This document shows, one piece after another, positions 1 to 8,576 of a DNA stretch of 64,000 nt. The position numbers were made by a program, and so were the translations under genes. The DNA is from Pseudoalteromonas luteoviolacea (GTDB lineage: Bacteria; Pseudomonadota; Gammaproteobacteria; Enterobacterales; Alteromonadaceae): contig NZ_CP015411.1 of assembly GCF_001750165.1 (NCBI RefSeq), forward strand, positions 2,508,001-2,572,000, written 5' to 3'. A model generated the notes under the pieces. The model was not told the DNA's origin. It did no database searches and was given only the letters and a program-made list of their open reading frames with translations. Position 1 is the first letter of the stretch. Each line of letters begins with the position of its first letter.

Positions 1-229
1 ATCAATTTAACATAACACTTATATTCGCACTACCACCAAGCTTTCGCTTAAAATGGCAGCAACCGTGATGTTTTTATACAATTTTAAAGTTTATTGTTCT
101 CGTAAGCTTAATCATAAGCTTTATTTGTTATCAACATTGTTTTAGTATCATCGTTTTTTATAGTAATGCTTAGTCCAAAAGTTAAATTTGGCACAATGAG
201 TTATGTATTTACGTTAATAGGTATGCCAT

Positions 230-442
230 ATGTCCCCTGAATCAATGTCTGATTTAATTATCACAATCATAATCCTTTTAGTTTCTGCCGGTATGGCTTT
301 TCAAGGTAAAGTACTCAAATCAAATTTAGCTGAAAAGCCAAAAGATGAAGTTGAAAAGCTAAAAAACCGAGCAAACCTTTTAATAATATGTGGTGGATTT
401 GTCGCACTCATTCAAGTTACCAAATTAGTCTCTCTTTTTTAA
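230..442 (+). CDS. Small two-helix membrane protein, unknown function
   Basis: A 70-residue protein with two hydrophobic stretches (about residues 8-25 and 49-68) joined by a charged, lysine-rich loop, so probably a small inner-membrane hairpin with both ends on the same side. The ATG is preceded by a weak TAGG element about nine bases upstream. It stands alone: the 229 bases before it show no gene and the next gene is convergent. I do not recognise a family. It could be a chance ORF, but the clear two-helix pattern argues for a real gene. Confidence 0.5.
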   Translation: MSPESMSDLIITIIILLVSAGMAFQGKVLKSNLAEKPKDEVEKLKNRANLLIICGGFVALIQVTKLVSLF

Positions 443-576
443 AGTGGAGTAAGAAAAGGTTCAGGTATTAAAATAAGATATGATTGGTTTACCAGAGTTT
501 TTTGTTGATGACTTTGTAGTTATCATGTTTAATCAAGAATTATAAGTGGCTGAGACTTGTAAATAAAATCAATAGT

Positions 577-607
577 GTGAAAGCACACATCGTATTAATG
601 CTTTCAC
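577..607 (-). terminator. Hairpin downstream of the ECF operon
   Basis: Perfect 9-bp inverted repeat (GTGAAAGCA at 577-585 and TGCTTTCAC at 599-607), twenty bases past the stop of the sigma-coupled membrane protein and followed on the minus strand by a T-rich stretch. Probable terminator. Confidence 0.5.
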
Positions 608-626
608 CCATTTAGACCAGACCGCC

Positions 627-1184
627 CTACTGTTCTAATGTTTGTAAAACCTCTTTGGCTTTTTCGTTTTTATACTTATAAAACACTATAGAAAAAAGCA
701 GTCCCAATAACAGCCCCCCTTCAAGGGTTAAATCTTTTACTTCACACGTAACTGAATAACAACGCCCTAAATTGAATAAACCAAACCCTAAAATAAACAC
801 CCAGGTTCCTTTAGCATATAGAGTCCATCTATAAACTTCATTTCGTAATAAGTTTTTGTGAACCTCAAGTGAGGTGTTTATATTCTCACTTTTAAGTTGG
901 CTCAAGCTATCTAAACGACTCTTACCAGTCAAAATAAAAATAACAATTGCCCATAAAGTGACAAACCCAATCCAGCTTAACTTAAACAACTCCTTACCAT
1001 CTATAAATGCATCCGCCAATAAGTAACAGACACTTAAAATTGCTACCGCTTCAAAACACACATTAAACTTTAAAATTGCACTCTGCCGCTTATGCCGTTT
1101 AAGCAACTTATCCATATGTGGCTGAGGCTTTTTTTCCGTTGATTGCCAAAGTGACGACAGTTGTTCAAATTCGTTATTATCCAT
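627..1184 (-). CDS. Membrane protein co-translated with ECF sigma factor (candidate anti-sigma)
   Basis: About 185 residues. The soluble N-terminus carries an LSSLWQS-type motif (near residue 10) common at the start of small membrane proteins encoded next to ECF sigma factors. Four hydrophobic segments follow, near residues 38-58, 70-86, 127-143 and 153-170. The ATG at 1184 overlaps the sigma stop codon as TGATG, which indicates translational coupling; an in-frame TTG one codon earlier is less likely. By position and topology it may restrain the sigma factor at the membrane, but no zinc-binding anti-sigma (ZAS) HxxxCxxC motif is present, so this role is inferred from context only. Confidence 0.7.
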   Translation of the reverse strand: MDNNEFEQLSSLWQSTEKKPQPHMDKLLKRHKRQSAILKFNVCFEAVAILSVCYLLADAFIDGKELFKLSWIGFVTLWAIVIFILTGKSRLDSLSQLKSENINTSLEVHKNLLRNEVYRWTLYAKGTWVFILGFGLFNLGRCYSVTCEVKDLTLEGGLLLGLLFSIVFYKYKNEKAKEVLQTLEQ

Positions 1185-1687
1185 CAATTCATACCTGCTA
1201 GTAACGTCGATAATTGCTCTTTTGCTCGGTGTAACCTAACACCGACATTTGCCTCGCTTATCCCTAAGACTTCGCTCATTTCTACGTTATTTAAGTCCTC
1301 TAACTTGAGTAACATAACTTGCCTTAAGCTGAGCGGCAGCTTATTAACTGCAATGATCAATTGTTGCTGCCTTTGCGCTTGTAAAGCACTTTTTTCTGGT
1401 GTTGGAGATTCACAAAGTGCTGCTTCATCTAATTCATCTTCAGAAATTCTACTATGTCGCCTTATGTGATCAATGGCTGTATTGTGGATCACACGGTAAA
1501 TATAGGTATTCAGTGAACATTGGTCATTGAACCCTTCTAAAGACCGCCAAACTGATAGTGCCATTTCTTGCGCTAGTTCATCTGATAAAGCTGGTCTACT
1601 TTCATACCCAGATGCTGCGCGGCTTATTTGTGGCCAAAATTGCGCGATGACCTCTTCTTTATCTTTGTCCTTGGTGATATTTACCAA
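1184..1687 (-). CDS. ECF-family RNA polymerase sigma factor
   Basis: About 167 residues with the two-domain ECF layout. Region 2 includes the AQEMALSVWRSL and YIYRVIHNTAIDHIRRH segments (roughly residues 40-80). Region 4 has a helix-turn-helix (LNNVEMSEVLGISEANVGVRLHR). It would direct RNA polymerase to a small regulon in response to a signal sensed by its coupled membrane partner. I place the start at the TTG at 1687 because TGAGG sits nine bases upstream. A TTG at 1702 would lie inside that ribosome-binding site and only a few bases past the predicted transcription start. A promoter with the same elements drives the divergent genes, suggesting autoregulation. Confidence 0.9.
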   Translation of the reverse strand: MVNITKDKDKEEVIAQFWPQISRAASGYESRPALSDELAQEMALSVWRSLEGFNDQCSLNTYIYRVIHNTAIDHIRRHSRISEDELDEAALCESPTPEKSALQAQRQQQLIIAVNKLPLSLRQVMLLKLEDLNNVEMSEVLGISEANVGVRLHRAKEQLSTLLAGMN

Positions 1688-1715
1688 CGAGATTTGCCTC
1701 AAAGTTGTTTTTATT

Positions 1716-1745
1716 ATTAGTCGTTAAAGAAACGAGATTATTACA
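1716..1745 (-). promoter_or_regulatory. Predicted ECF-type promoter of the sigma operon
   Basis: On the minus strand TGTAAT (1745-1740) and CGACTAAT (1723-1716) are separated by 16 bases. Exactly the same two elements with the same spacing occur on the plus strand before the divergent gene. The expected transcript start, near 1709, gives a leader of about 20 bases to the TTG at 1687. Confidence 0.65.
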
Positions 1746-1826
1746 AAAAATTTCAAATAAATTTAAGCCGCCTTGGCTATGTATTGTTGCTGATTGTATA
1801 ACGGATGAAAAAAAGTAGAAAAAGTT

Positions 1827-1856
1827 TGTAATGAATTTTTTTTTAGTACGACTAAT
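1827..1856 (+). promoter_or_regulatory. Predicted ECF-type promoter of divergent membrane-protein pair
   Basis: TGTAAT (1827-1832), a 16-base T-rich spacer, then CGACTAAT (1849-1856), about 34 bases before the ATG at 1891. Both elements and the spacing match the promoter proposed for the sigma gene on the other strand, so the sigma factor probably reads both. Confidence 0.65.
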
Positions 1857-1890
1857 CAGATCAAACTACTCAATTATCTAAGGATAAAAA

Positions 1891-2169
1891 ATGCAAGCTT
1901 TTAAAAAGTTACAACAATTAAATAAAAAACGTGTATTGAGCACAGTATGGTTTGTCGTTGCATTAAGCTGGCTTGCCATGTTTGCTGTACTTTTCACCAC
2001 TGACGGAAAAAGTATGCACATTACCGCTGTCACCATTGCTGCCATCGCTACAGAATTGGCAGTGTGGTGTACCGCAGCAGTGCTTGGCGTCGCTGTTGTC
2101 GATGGAAGAAAAGCCATTGTTAGTGCAATTAAAAATAAATTAACTGGTCAACGTGGCCTGAAAGATTAA
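1891..2169 (+). CDS. Small membrane protein, probable ECF-sigma target
   Basis: 92 residues with a basic N-terminus, two hydrophobic helices (about 17-36 and 43-68) and a basic C-terminal tail, so probably an inner-membrane hairpin with both ends in the cytoplasm. AGGAT lies a few bases before the ATG. The predicted ECF-type promoter lies directly upstream, and a second gene of the same layout follows 19 bases after the stop. No family was recognised. The pair resemble each other in helix order and length, so they may be diverged tandem paralogues. Confidence 0.75.
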   Translation: MQAFKKLQQLNKKRVLSTVWFVVALSWLAMFAVLFTTDGKSMHITAVTIAAIATELAVWCTAAVLGVAVVDGRKAIVSAIKNKLTGQRGLKD

Positions 2170-2188
2170 TCAATACGAGGCAACAATC

Positions 2189-2419
2189 ATGAAATCGATA
2201 CAAACGAATGAAAAAAAACTAATTGCTGCATGGCTGTTTTGTGTTTTATGTTGGGGCAATGTCGCACTGCTAATGTTGTTTTCTCCTTTAACTATTTTAG
2301 AAGTGACTTCTCTATGCTTCGCAGTTGTTGTTACGCAAATGACAATATATTTTACAAAAAAAATTGGTGAGTCCAACCCTTTAGTTGCATCTGTTTATAA
2401 ATGCCTATTGGGAGACTAG
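2189..2419 (+). CDS. Second small membrane protein of the ECF-linked pair
   Basis: 76 residues: charged N-terminus, two hydrophobic helices (about 10-31 and 35-55) and a short tail. GAGG is placed about nine bases before the ATG. The layout matches the gene just upstream and the two are almost certainly co-transcribed. The helices contain several cysteine and tryptophan residues. Function unknown; a role in envelope stress handled by the neighbouring sigma factor is inference from position alone. Confidence 0.7.
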   Translation: MKSIQTNEKKLIAAWLFCVLCWGNVALLMLFSPLTILEVTSLCFAVVVTQMTIYFTKKIGESNPLVASVYKCLLGD

Positions 2420-2472
2420 ACATTATTTTATCGTGTTGGCGCCACCGTGCTCCAACACCACCTTTACTCAGT

Positions 2473-4251
2473 TCATTTTATATATTCACTCAATTTTCTA
2501 TAAAACAAGGTTTGGTCTATTGGCTTGCCGACATGATCAGTAAAGCCGCTTTGTTCATATTGCTCAATGTCGTTTTTCATCACATTTGCAGTCAGCGCAA
2601 TTACAGGTAAGACCCTGTTTTCTAGCCGTATTAATTCACAAGCTTGAATACCACTCATTTTTGGCATTTGAATATCCATAAGAACTAAGTCAGGTACATT
2701 GCTCCTAAAGGCCTCGACTGCTTCAATACCATTTTTTGCTATGGATAATCGAGCACTTGTTTTTTCTAGCATAGCAGTTATGACGCGGATGTTTATCGGA
2801 TCATCCTCAGCTACTAGGATGAGCTTTTCGGATAAATTTGGTGCGACTACCTTTTTTACAACTTTGTTGACATGCTCTTTTGTACTCTCTTTTAGCTTTT
2901 TCAAAGGTAGCCTGACGACAACATCCGTTCCTTTCCCCTCTTGGCTATTAACGACAATTTCACCACCCATAAGCTCGATAAGGTTGTCAGTAATCGCCAT
3001 ACCAAGCCCTGTGCCACCAAACCGACGAGTGATAGAGTTATCGGCTTGCTGGAAACGATTAAACAAATTACTGAGACCTTCTTTAGACATACCTATACCG
3101 GAATCGCAAATTCTTAACACAAGCACAGCCGAGTCCTGCGTGTCATCTGTGTAAATTTCGACGTTAACTCCCCCGTTATCTGTAAATTTAATCGCATTTG
3201 ACACTAGATTATTTAAGACTTGTTTAACTCTAACGGGATCACCCATCCACAGACTACTTCTTAGTTCTTTATTTACACTTATCGTGAATGAAATAGACTT
3301 CTTTTTGGCCCGCAAAGTAAAATCAGAGTTAAGGCTATCTATCATGTTGTCCAATGAAAACTCAACGTTGTCTAGCGATAATTGGTTGGCTTCTACTTTT
3401 GAAAAATCAAGTATGTCATTGATAATTTTGAGTAAGCTTCTGCATGAGTAAAGTGCGACTGACACAGTTTCAATGTCTTTTTCTCTTGTTAGATCCGAAT
3501 GCAGTTGTTGCAATGAGCCCATTACTCCATTTAGCGGCGTCCTGACTTCGTGACTCATATTGGCCAAAAAATCTGACTTTGCTTGTGATGCTTTTTGAGC
3601 TTCTAACTTTAGAATATGCTCTTTTTCGAAGGCATTTTTCAGCCTGAAAAAATAAATAACCAGTACAGCGATAAAAATCATCACACTAATGACGTTCACA
3701 GTATGCGCTATGGCAAAGTTATTGCTTAGCTCTTCTTCTTCTTTATTGATCCTGGCTCGGCTATCTAAGTGAAACTTGGCTAATGCTGCCAACGCACGCG
3801 TATCATCTACCTGAACAGCCTTATCTATTTCTTCACTTGAAACACCTTTGTCAATTAGCTGTATAGCAAGTGACAAATTATCTTCGTACTCGATTACGAC
3901 TCTTTTTATTATTTTTAAGGATTGGTTATCGTATTGTTCAAAGCGCTCTAATGTAGAAATTATTTCCTTAATTTCAACTATTGATTTTCTTAACTCAGGC
4001 TCATAACGCGCTCTATCTTTTCTTAGCACTAAGTTTTTAAAATTATGAATGAAGCCACCATAGCCAAGGTGTTGTACTAAATCATCATGCAAATAGTAAA
4101 CTTCATATATATTAGTTGAGTAGTATCGCCATTGCGTTTCAACTTTGTGGTAAAAAAATAAAGAAGCAAGCGTAAGGCCCAAACCAATTAAAATCACAAG
4201 AGAAAAGTTCAAACGTAATGTATTTAACGCTTTGCTAGATTTTTTCTCCAC
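2473..4251 (-). CDS. Hybrid sensor histidine kinase with C-terminal receiver
   Basis: 592 residues. A transmembrane helix (about 15-34) and another (about 185-203) enclose a helical periplasmic sensor of some 150 residues. A HisKA domain follows with the phospho-accepting H234 in NMSHEVRTPLNG. The ATPase domain has N352 (N-box), DSGIGM at 383-388 and GTGLGM from 413. The C-terminal receiver has acidic EDD at 482-484, phospho-acceptor D526 and K577. All catalytic residues are intact, so it should autophosphorylate and relay within the protein. No HPt or response-regulator partner is adjacent. Start is GTG with GGGAG seven bases upstream. The sensed signal is unknown. Confidence 0.93.
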   Translation of the reverse strand: MEKKSSKALNTLRLNFSLVILIGLGLTLASLFFYHKVETQWRYYSTNIYEVYYLHDDLVQHLGYGGFIHNFKNLVLRKDRARYEPELRKSIVEIKEIISTLERFEQYDNQSLKIIKRVVIEYEDNLSLAIQLIDKGVSSEEIDKAVQVDDTRALAALAKFHLDSRARINKEEEELSNNFAIAHTVNVISVMIFIAVLVIYFFRLKNAFEKEHILKLEAQKASQAKSDFLANMSHEVRTPLNGVMGSLQQLHSDLTREKDIETVSVALYSCRSLLKIINDILDFSKVEANQLSLDNVEFSLDNMIDSLNSDFTLRAKKKSISFTISVNKELRSSLWMGDPVRVKQVLNNLVSNAIKFTDNGGVNVEIYTDDTQDSAVLVLRICDSGIGMSKEGLSNLFNRFQQADNSITRRFGGTGLGMAITDNLIELMGGEIVVNSQEGKGTDVVVRLPLKKLKESTKEHVNKVVKKVVAPNLSEKLILVAEDDPINIRVITAMLEKTSARLSIAKNGIEAVEAFRSNVPDLVLMDIQMPKMSGIQACELIRLENRVLPVIALTANVMKNDIEQYEQSGFTDHVGKPIDQTLFYRKLSEYIK

Positions 4252-4362
4252 TTAGCACTCCCTATTAAATTTTAATTGGTATGATAAGAGTGTAGTTATT
4301 AATGGCTCATCCTCAATGAAATAAGCTAATCATTGAACTTTCATCAGTCATTTCTAAATAAT

Positions 4363-4911
4363 TTAACCAGCACTTTTTTCGTCTGGTATATCTAACAGAT
4401 AGTCTGTACTGCCAATATCAACCCCTAACTGGCTGAATAGCGTTGATACTTGGCCTCGATGATGCGTCTGATGATTAAACATGTGAGATACCAACTCACT
4501 AAACTCCCTTTCACTGACTTCGCTTTTTGTATTGCTATAAGTCAGAGTGCGATGAAAATCTGCTTCTTGTGCTTCATACTTTACCCAGTCCAAAATTGCC
4601 TGGTCTAATTGCTTTCTGACTTTGATCAACGGCTCTAATTGGTCATACAATATGTCGTCTAAGCTGGTTGGGTATGGCAACTCGCTGAGCTGTATAAGTG
4701 CTTGATAACGATTGGAGTGTTTCGCAAACCTAAGCAACCAGATCATATCACCTATAATTAAATGATTGAACGTGCCTAGTATAGAACCAAAAAACGCGCC
4801 TTTGTCTTCTATCAGTTGACTATTGTTAAGCGTTTTTGCCGCAGTTACTAACTGGCAATTCATACGCTGATTATACAAAGCCATTATTTTAAAATGCTCA
4901 ATATGATTCAT
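4363..4911 (-). CDS. DinB-family putative metal-dependent protein
   Basis: 182 residues with a four-helix DinB/YfiT pattern. The expected metal-binding histidine triad is visible as H50 in the TFNHLI segment and the H147/H151 pair in HQTHHRG. Members of this superfamily often act as thiol-dependent transferases or are of unknown function; nothing in the sequence fixes the substrate. It is monocistronic, between the histidine kinase and the phospholipase. Confidence 0.85.
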   Translation of the reverse strand: MNHIEHFKIMALYNQRMNCQLVTAAKTLNNSQLIEDKGAFFGSILGTFNHLIIGDMIWLLRFAKHSNRYQALIQLSELPYPTSLDDILYDQLEPLIKVRKQLDQAILDWVKYEAQEADFHRTLTYSNTKSEVSEREFSELVSHMFNHQTHHRGQVSTLFSQLGVDIGSTDYLLDIPDEKSAG

Positions 4912-5062
4912 AGTTATTTACTTGCTTGGTTTCAGTTAATACCAGTGTATTACTGAAACAGCCACTTTACTAATCTAAAAAATAAGATTAATCAACTGCT
5001 TGATAATGAATGTCAGAACCAGCATCACAAGTAAATAAATTTGATTCGCTTGTATACATCTT

Positions 5063-5102
5063 TTCGACAGCCAGCTTATAATTGTTGCTGTTGGCTGTCG
5101 AA
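5063..5102 (-). terminator. Hairpin after the phospholipase gene
   Basis: 11-bp perfect inverted repeat, TTCGACAGCCA (5063-5073) and TGGCTGTCGAA (5092-5102), 33 bases past the stop of the phospholipase gene. The loop contains a smaller self-complementary part. The tail is not strongly T-rich, so the terminator call is moderate. Confidence 0.5.
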
Positions 5103-5134
5103 GGTACACCTATTTAATATGGAATTAATGGTGA

Positions 5135-7126
5135 TTATCCCTTTTCAATGAATGCCTCAATTTGCTCTTTTAAGGAGCTAGCATCATCGGCAATTGCCCA
5201 CGCCCACATTTGTGACAGCGCGTTGGACTCTTTCGGCTCCAAACCAATTTTGAAAAATGTACTGTAATATGGAAAGTTAGCAAAAGGCTTCGCTGGATTT
5301 TTCAACAATGACAATGTTTTATCCTCCAGTGCCTTATCACTATCCCATGATAAGCTGTAACGAGCCTCAACAAATAACTCAGCATCTTCCATACTTGAAT
5401 CAAAACTACTTTGCGCTTGCTGCCCTGCAATAATTTGTGACTTTAAACTTTCGTCAGTAAGGCTATTTTGCCAATCAAGCATTTTGGCATTCTGAATATA
5501 TAAAACTTCAACAGTTCTACCTGCACTAATATTGGCTAATTGGTTCTCTACAGTTGTTAATTCCATACGACAAAATGCAGGTTGCGAGTTATTAATGCGA
5601 TTTGGTCCTGAACTACTGTTGTACAACCCTATAACGAGCCGTTCAAAAGGCGTTGCTGTGTTCTTCTTAGTATTGTCGAACACTTGTATCAAACTGGTTG
5701 CACGAAACGCAGGATGTGTGGGGTCTTTTTGACTGTCATTAAATGGCTGATAAGTTCCAGTTGTATTATCGTAATCAATACCAAATAATGGAGCTGCTTG
5801 CCCAGCTGCGATAATATTTGATTTTTTAACTAAAGGCGTACTCGTGTTATCAAATATCACTAATTTAATTGCCTCTTGCTGAGCTTGACCATTGTCTGTT
5901 TGAGACAGTATCCCTATAACCCCTGTATTATCCAATGTTCCGCCATCGGTGTATAAAGTATCAGGATAGTTTTGGCTAGTTTCGCCAATCGGCCAGTAAT
6001 TATTCCTCGGTATAAAATCAGCAATCTCATTGAGCTTATTTTTATTTATGAAGTTTTTAAATCTATTCACCAATGCAGTTGATAGATTAGAGACGGCGTC
6101 TTTTTCAACATTGCTTTTTAATTCAGCCAGCAAGGTCTTTTTGTCTGAATCAGTTAACAAAGGCATTACTTGATCTAATATTTGCGAAAGACTCATAGGG
6201 TCATTAATTTTTGCTGTAAACATAGTTGCTAGAGCGTCAGCAAAAAATGAGCTAGATGTACTTACAATATCAACGAGTGCATACGGTTGGGTGAGGTTGA
6301 CTTGCACCGGTGAAATGTTTGCACCTTTCTGCTCTAAAGTAGATGCATAAGCAAAAGACTCAACCTGACCACCACCTAAAGATTCACAGTTAGGAACCTT
6401 CCCTCTTGCGCCAGCAGAAACAGCCGTCGCTTGGTTCGGTAATTGCACAATATTTGTCTTAGTATTGTCGACTGAATTAACTGGGTGCATTATGTTATTG
6501 TTCATAATGAGAAATGGTCGCCCTTCACGCAAGTAAAAAAAAGTACTCGGTGATGGCTGCATTGACGGAAATGTACTTTGCGCATAGTGTTGCGATAAAG
6601 AGAAGGACTTTGTTGATGTCCAAGAATGTTCACCTTCAGCTCTTAAATCGAAATGAGACAGTATGTGTGTAGCAATAATATCTGTCCAAAGCCATTGATG
6701 ATCTTTACTTTTATTTTTGGCAATAAATGTGGCAGCTGTAACCAATAAATTATCAATCCCCGTGTCGGCAGGCACATTTCCAAAACTATGTTCACCGAGT
6801 TTATTGATATCAAATTTCCCTGGTTTAGCTGTAACGGATAAATTTTGAGGCTCAACGTATTGACCAAGTAGCTGTTCGTCAGTGTATTGTGATGGTAAAA
6901 ATGAAAAGATTGACGATGCCCAAGTTCCGCCAGAAACAGAGGAAATATACCTAGCCTTTTCGAGTAGTTTAAGCGTGTGTAATCCTAACATTTGTCCCCA
7001 TGCGCAAGTGAGTGCGCGGGAGCCGCCGCCAGAAAAACAAAATCCGAGATTTATTTTTTTTGAATCTGAATTGTTCAGTGTAGGAGTAGTAGTATTGCTA
7101 GGGTAAATCCGTACTTGTTGCTTCAT
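5135..7126 (-). CDS. cPLA2/patatin-like phospholipase family protein
   Basis: 663 residues. The N-terminal glycine-rich oxyanion loop (SGGGSRA, residues 32-38) and the nucleophile S65 in SVSGGTW resemble eukaryotic cytosolic phospholipase A2 and fungal phospholipase B rather than a plain bacterial patatin. The dyad aspartate is probably D394 in the TDGGTLDNTG motif. It would hydrolyse acyl chains from phospholipids or lysophospholipids. No signal peptide is evident, so it is cytosolic or exported by a route not visible here. GAGGA precedes the ATG. It is longer than typical bacterial patatins (about 300 residues). Lone gene; the neighbours do not explain it. Confidence 0.8.
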   Translation of the reverse strand: MKQQVRIYPSNTTTPTLNNSDSKKINLGFCFSGGGSRALTCAWGQMLGLHTLKLLEKARYISSVSGGTWASSIFSFLPSQYTDEQLLGQYVEPQNLSVTAKPGKFDINKLGEHSFGNVPADTGIDNLLVTAATFIAKNKSKDHQWLWTDIIATHILSHFDLRAEGEHSWTSTKSFSLSQHYAQSTFPSMQPSPSTFFYLREGRPFLIMNNNIMHPVNSVDNTKTNIVQLPNQATAVSAGARGKVPNCESLGGGQVESFAYASTLEQKGANISPVQVNLTQPYALVDIVSTSSSFFADALATMFTAKINDPMSLSQILDQVMPLLTDSDKKTLLAELKSNVEKDAVSNLSTALVNRFKNFINKNKLNEIADFIPRNNYWPIGETSQNYPDTLYTDGGTLDNTGVIGILSQTDNGQAQQEAIKLVIFDNTSTPLVKKSNIIAAGQAAPLFGIDYDNTTGTYQPFNDSQKDPTHPAFRATSLIQVFDNTKKNTATPFERLVIGLYNSSSGPNRINNSQPAFCRMELTTVENQLANISAGRTVEVLYIQNAKMLDWQNSLTDESLKSQIIAGQQAQSSFDSSMEDAELFVEARYSLSWDSDKALEDKTLSLLKNPAKPFANFPYYSTFFKIGLEPKESNALSQMWAWAIADDASSLKEQIEAFIEKG

Positions 7127-7254
7127 GAACTCTTCCTCGAATATACATGAATTAGATAGATGAATATTTTAGCTTAGTGAATAGTCAGCACTTTTCCTAT
7201 TACAGCGTTTTTACACATAAACCTTCTAGGAGCTAGCCAAAGTTTCTGAAGTTG

Positions 7255-7280
7255 GGCCTCTTAATATACATTAAAAGGCC
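7255..7280 (-). terminator. Hairpin after His-rich protein gene
   Basis: GGCC-TTAAT / ATTAA-GGCC imperfect inverted repeat (7255-7265 with 7270-7280, one mismatch), seven bases beyond the stop of the minus-strand His-rich gene. Likely terminator. Confidence 0.45.
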
Positions 7281-7286
7281 TGTAGA

Positions 7287-7622
7287 TTAGAGCAGCTCAA
7301 TTGGACCATGGTCGTCACAATGGTCTCCATGTTGATGATGAAGTCGACCATCTACAATGTAATCAATATGATCGCCATGTTGTATCGCTTCGTGGCCACA
7401 ATTAGGCCCATGTACATGATCTGTGACTGCAACAGCTTGATTGCAGACATCAGGATTTGTACTATTTACCTCGATAGTATGTTCATCGCAGTGATCTCCA
7501 TGCGGATGGTGCAGTTTCCCGTCAACAAGGTAATCGATATGATCTCCATGACGAATTGCTGTGTGGCCACAGTTTGAATCATGAGTGTGATTGATATGCT
7601 TGTAAGATTGTGAGCAAGACAT
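7287..7622 (-). CDS. Histidine-rich repeat protein, cytoplasmic form
   Basis: I use the ATG at 7622 (111 residues), preceded by AAGGA; a longer frame exists but lacks a ribosome-binding site. The protein is two copies of a repeat of about 37 residues, near residues 12-48 and 67-103. The pattern is H-x-H, then NCGH-x-AI-x-HGDHIDY, VDG-x-LHH and HGDHC-D. Many histidines plus paired cysteines point to zinc or other transition-metal binding. There is no signal peptide, so it should stay in the cytoplasm. A signal-peptide-bearing relative with the same motif lies at 8577-8918. Metal storage or buffering is inferred from composition; no operator was found upstream. Confidence 0.8.
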   Translation of the reverse strand: MSCSQSYKHINHTHDSNCGHTAIRHGDHIDYLVDGKLHHPHGDHCDEHTIEVNSTNPDVCNQAVAVTDHVHGPNCGHEAIQHGDHIDYIVDGRLHHQHGDHCDDHGPIELL

Positions 7623-7876
7623 TAATTTATTCCTTCTTAAATAAACCCTGTATAAATTTAGTCTAGGTACAATGTTAAGCAAGCTGATGTCTCTAAAGCC
7701 CCCTGTTCTTTAAGTTAAGCGGCAACATTTTTTGTTTTCTATCATTACCAAACGGCAAAATTAATCCACTTTTGACTGAAATATTCATTACTACATGTAT
7801 TTCATATACATTTTCTATTACTTAAATTGGCTTACTGCTTGCATCATGCTCGTTACTGAGCATAAGGAGATAAGTC

Positions 7877-8362
7877 ATGATTTTGAGCTCGAACCCATAC
7901 CAAGTAACGAGTGCGGCCTCACAGTATCAAACAACGCAAGCAGCCAATAAAACAGCCGCAGCGTCACCTGCAACAAAAATGGATGAACCAGAACAGGCTA
8001 TTAGCGCATCGGAGCGAAAACTCAATTGGGATGTTTTCAAAGAACAAGTAGAATCAGACCCTTCATTTGCTGCAGAGATGGCAGAAGCCGTGTCCTTTAT
8101 TCCTGATAAAATGTTAGTAAACCTGAACGAGGCACCACCTCTAACTGACCCTGCAGCTTTTAAAAAATGGGCAAGTAAATCTGATGAATTCGATAAAGAA
8201 GCCGCTGTAGTCACAGAGCGACGAATAGAAATATATAACAAAATGAAAAATGAAGGGGCTTCAGATGCCGATATTTTTAATAAAATTCTCGATTTTAATC
8301 GCTCTTTACCACTTGATTATCAAGTCAAAGCAGGCATGTTGGCAGTGGATGCGTATGCATGA
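7877..8362 (+). CDS. Conserved-looking hypothetical protein
   Basis: 161 residues, soluble, no signal peptide. The N-terminal 45 residues are Ala/Thr/Gln-rich and probably disordered. The rest is acidic and helical, with a DWDVFKEQ-like amphipathic segment and a C-terminal helix. An excellent ribosome-binding site (AGGAGA) sits before the ATG. It lies between the two His-rich genes but shares none of their motifs. No family recognised. Confidence 0.7.
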   Translation: MILSSNPYQVTSAASQYQTTQAANKTAAASPATKMDEPEQAISASERKLNWDVFKEQVESDPSFAAEMAEAVSFIPDKMLVNLNEAPPLTDPAAFKKWASKSDEFDKEAAVVTERRIEIYNKMKNEGASDADIFNKILDFNRSLPLDYQVKAGMLAVDAYA

Positions 8363-8576
8363 AAAAGCCTTACTTTTGTGATCTTGATTATGGTTAAACA
8401 GCAAAAACGACATAGCATACAATAATACGCAGACAAACAAGGGGATATTTAAAAACCCGATAGCCCTATCGTGCTGGTACTCAATAAATTTTCAACGCAT
8501 TTACCAGCCAACATAGGTTGCCAAAATGTTAAAACAATCCTATTTTAGAACTGATACTCACAATCGAAGAAACTCT

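Noticed and set aside
1161..1727. Plus-strand frames opposite the sigma factor gene
   Set aside because: Shadows of the ECF sigma coding sequence; composition is not protein-like.
7623..7800. Search for a Zur box upstream of the cytoplasmic His-rich gene
   Set aside because: No TGTTATA-type palindrome was found, so zinc regulation is not claimed for it.
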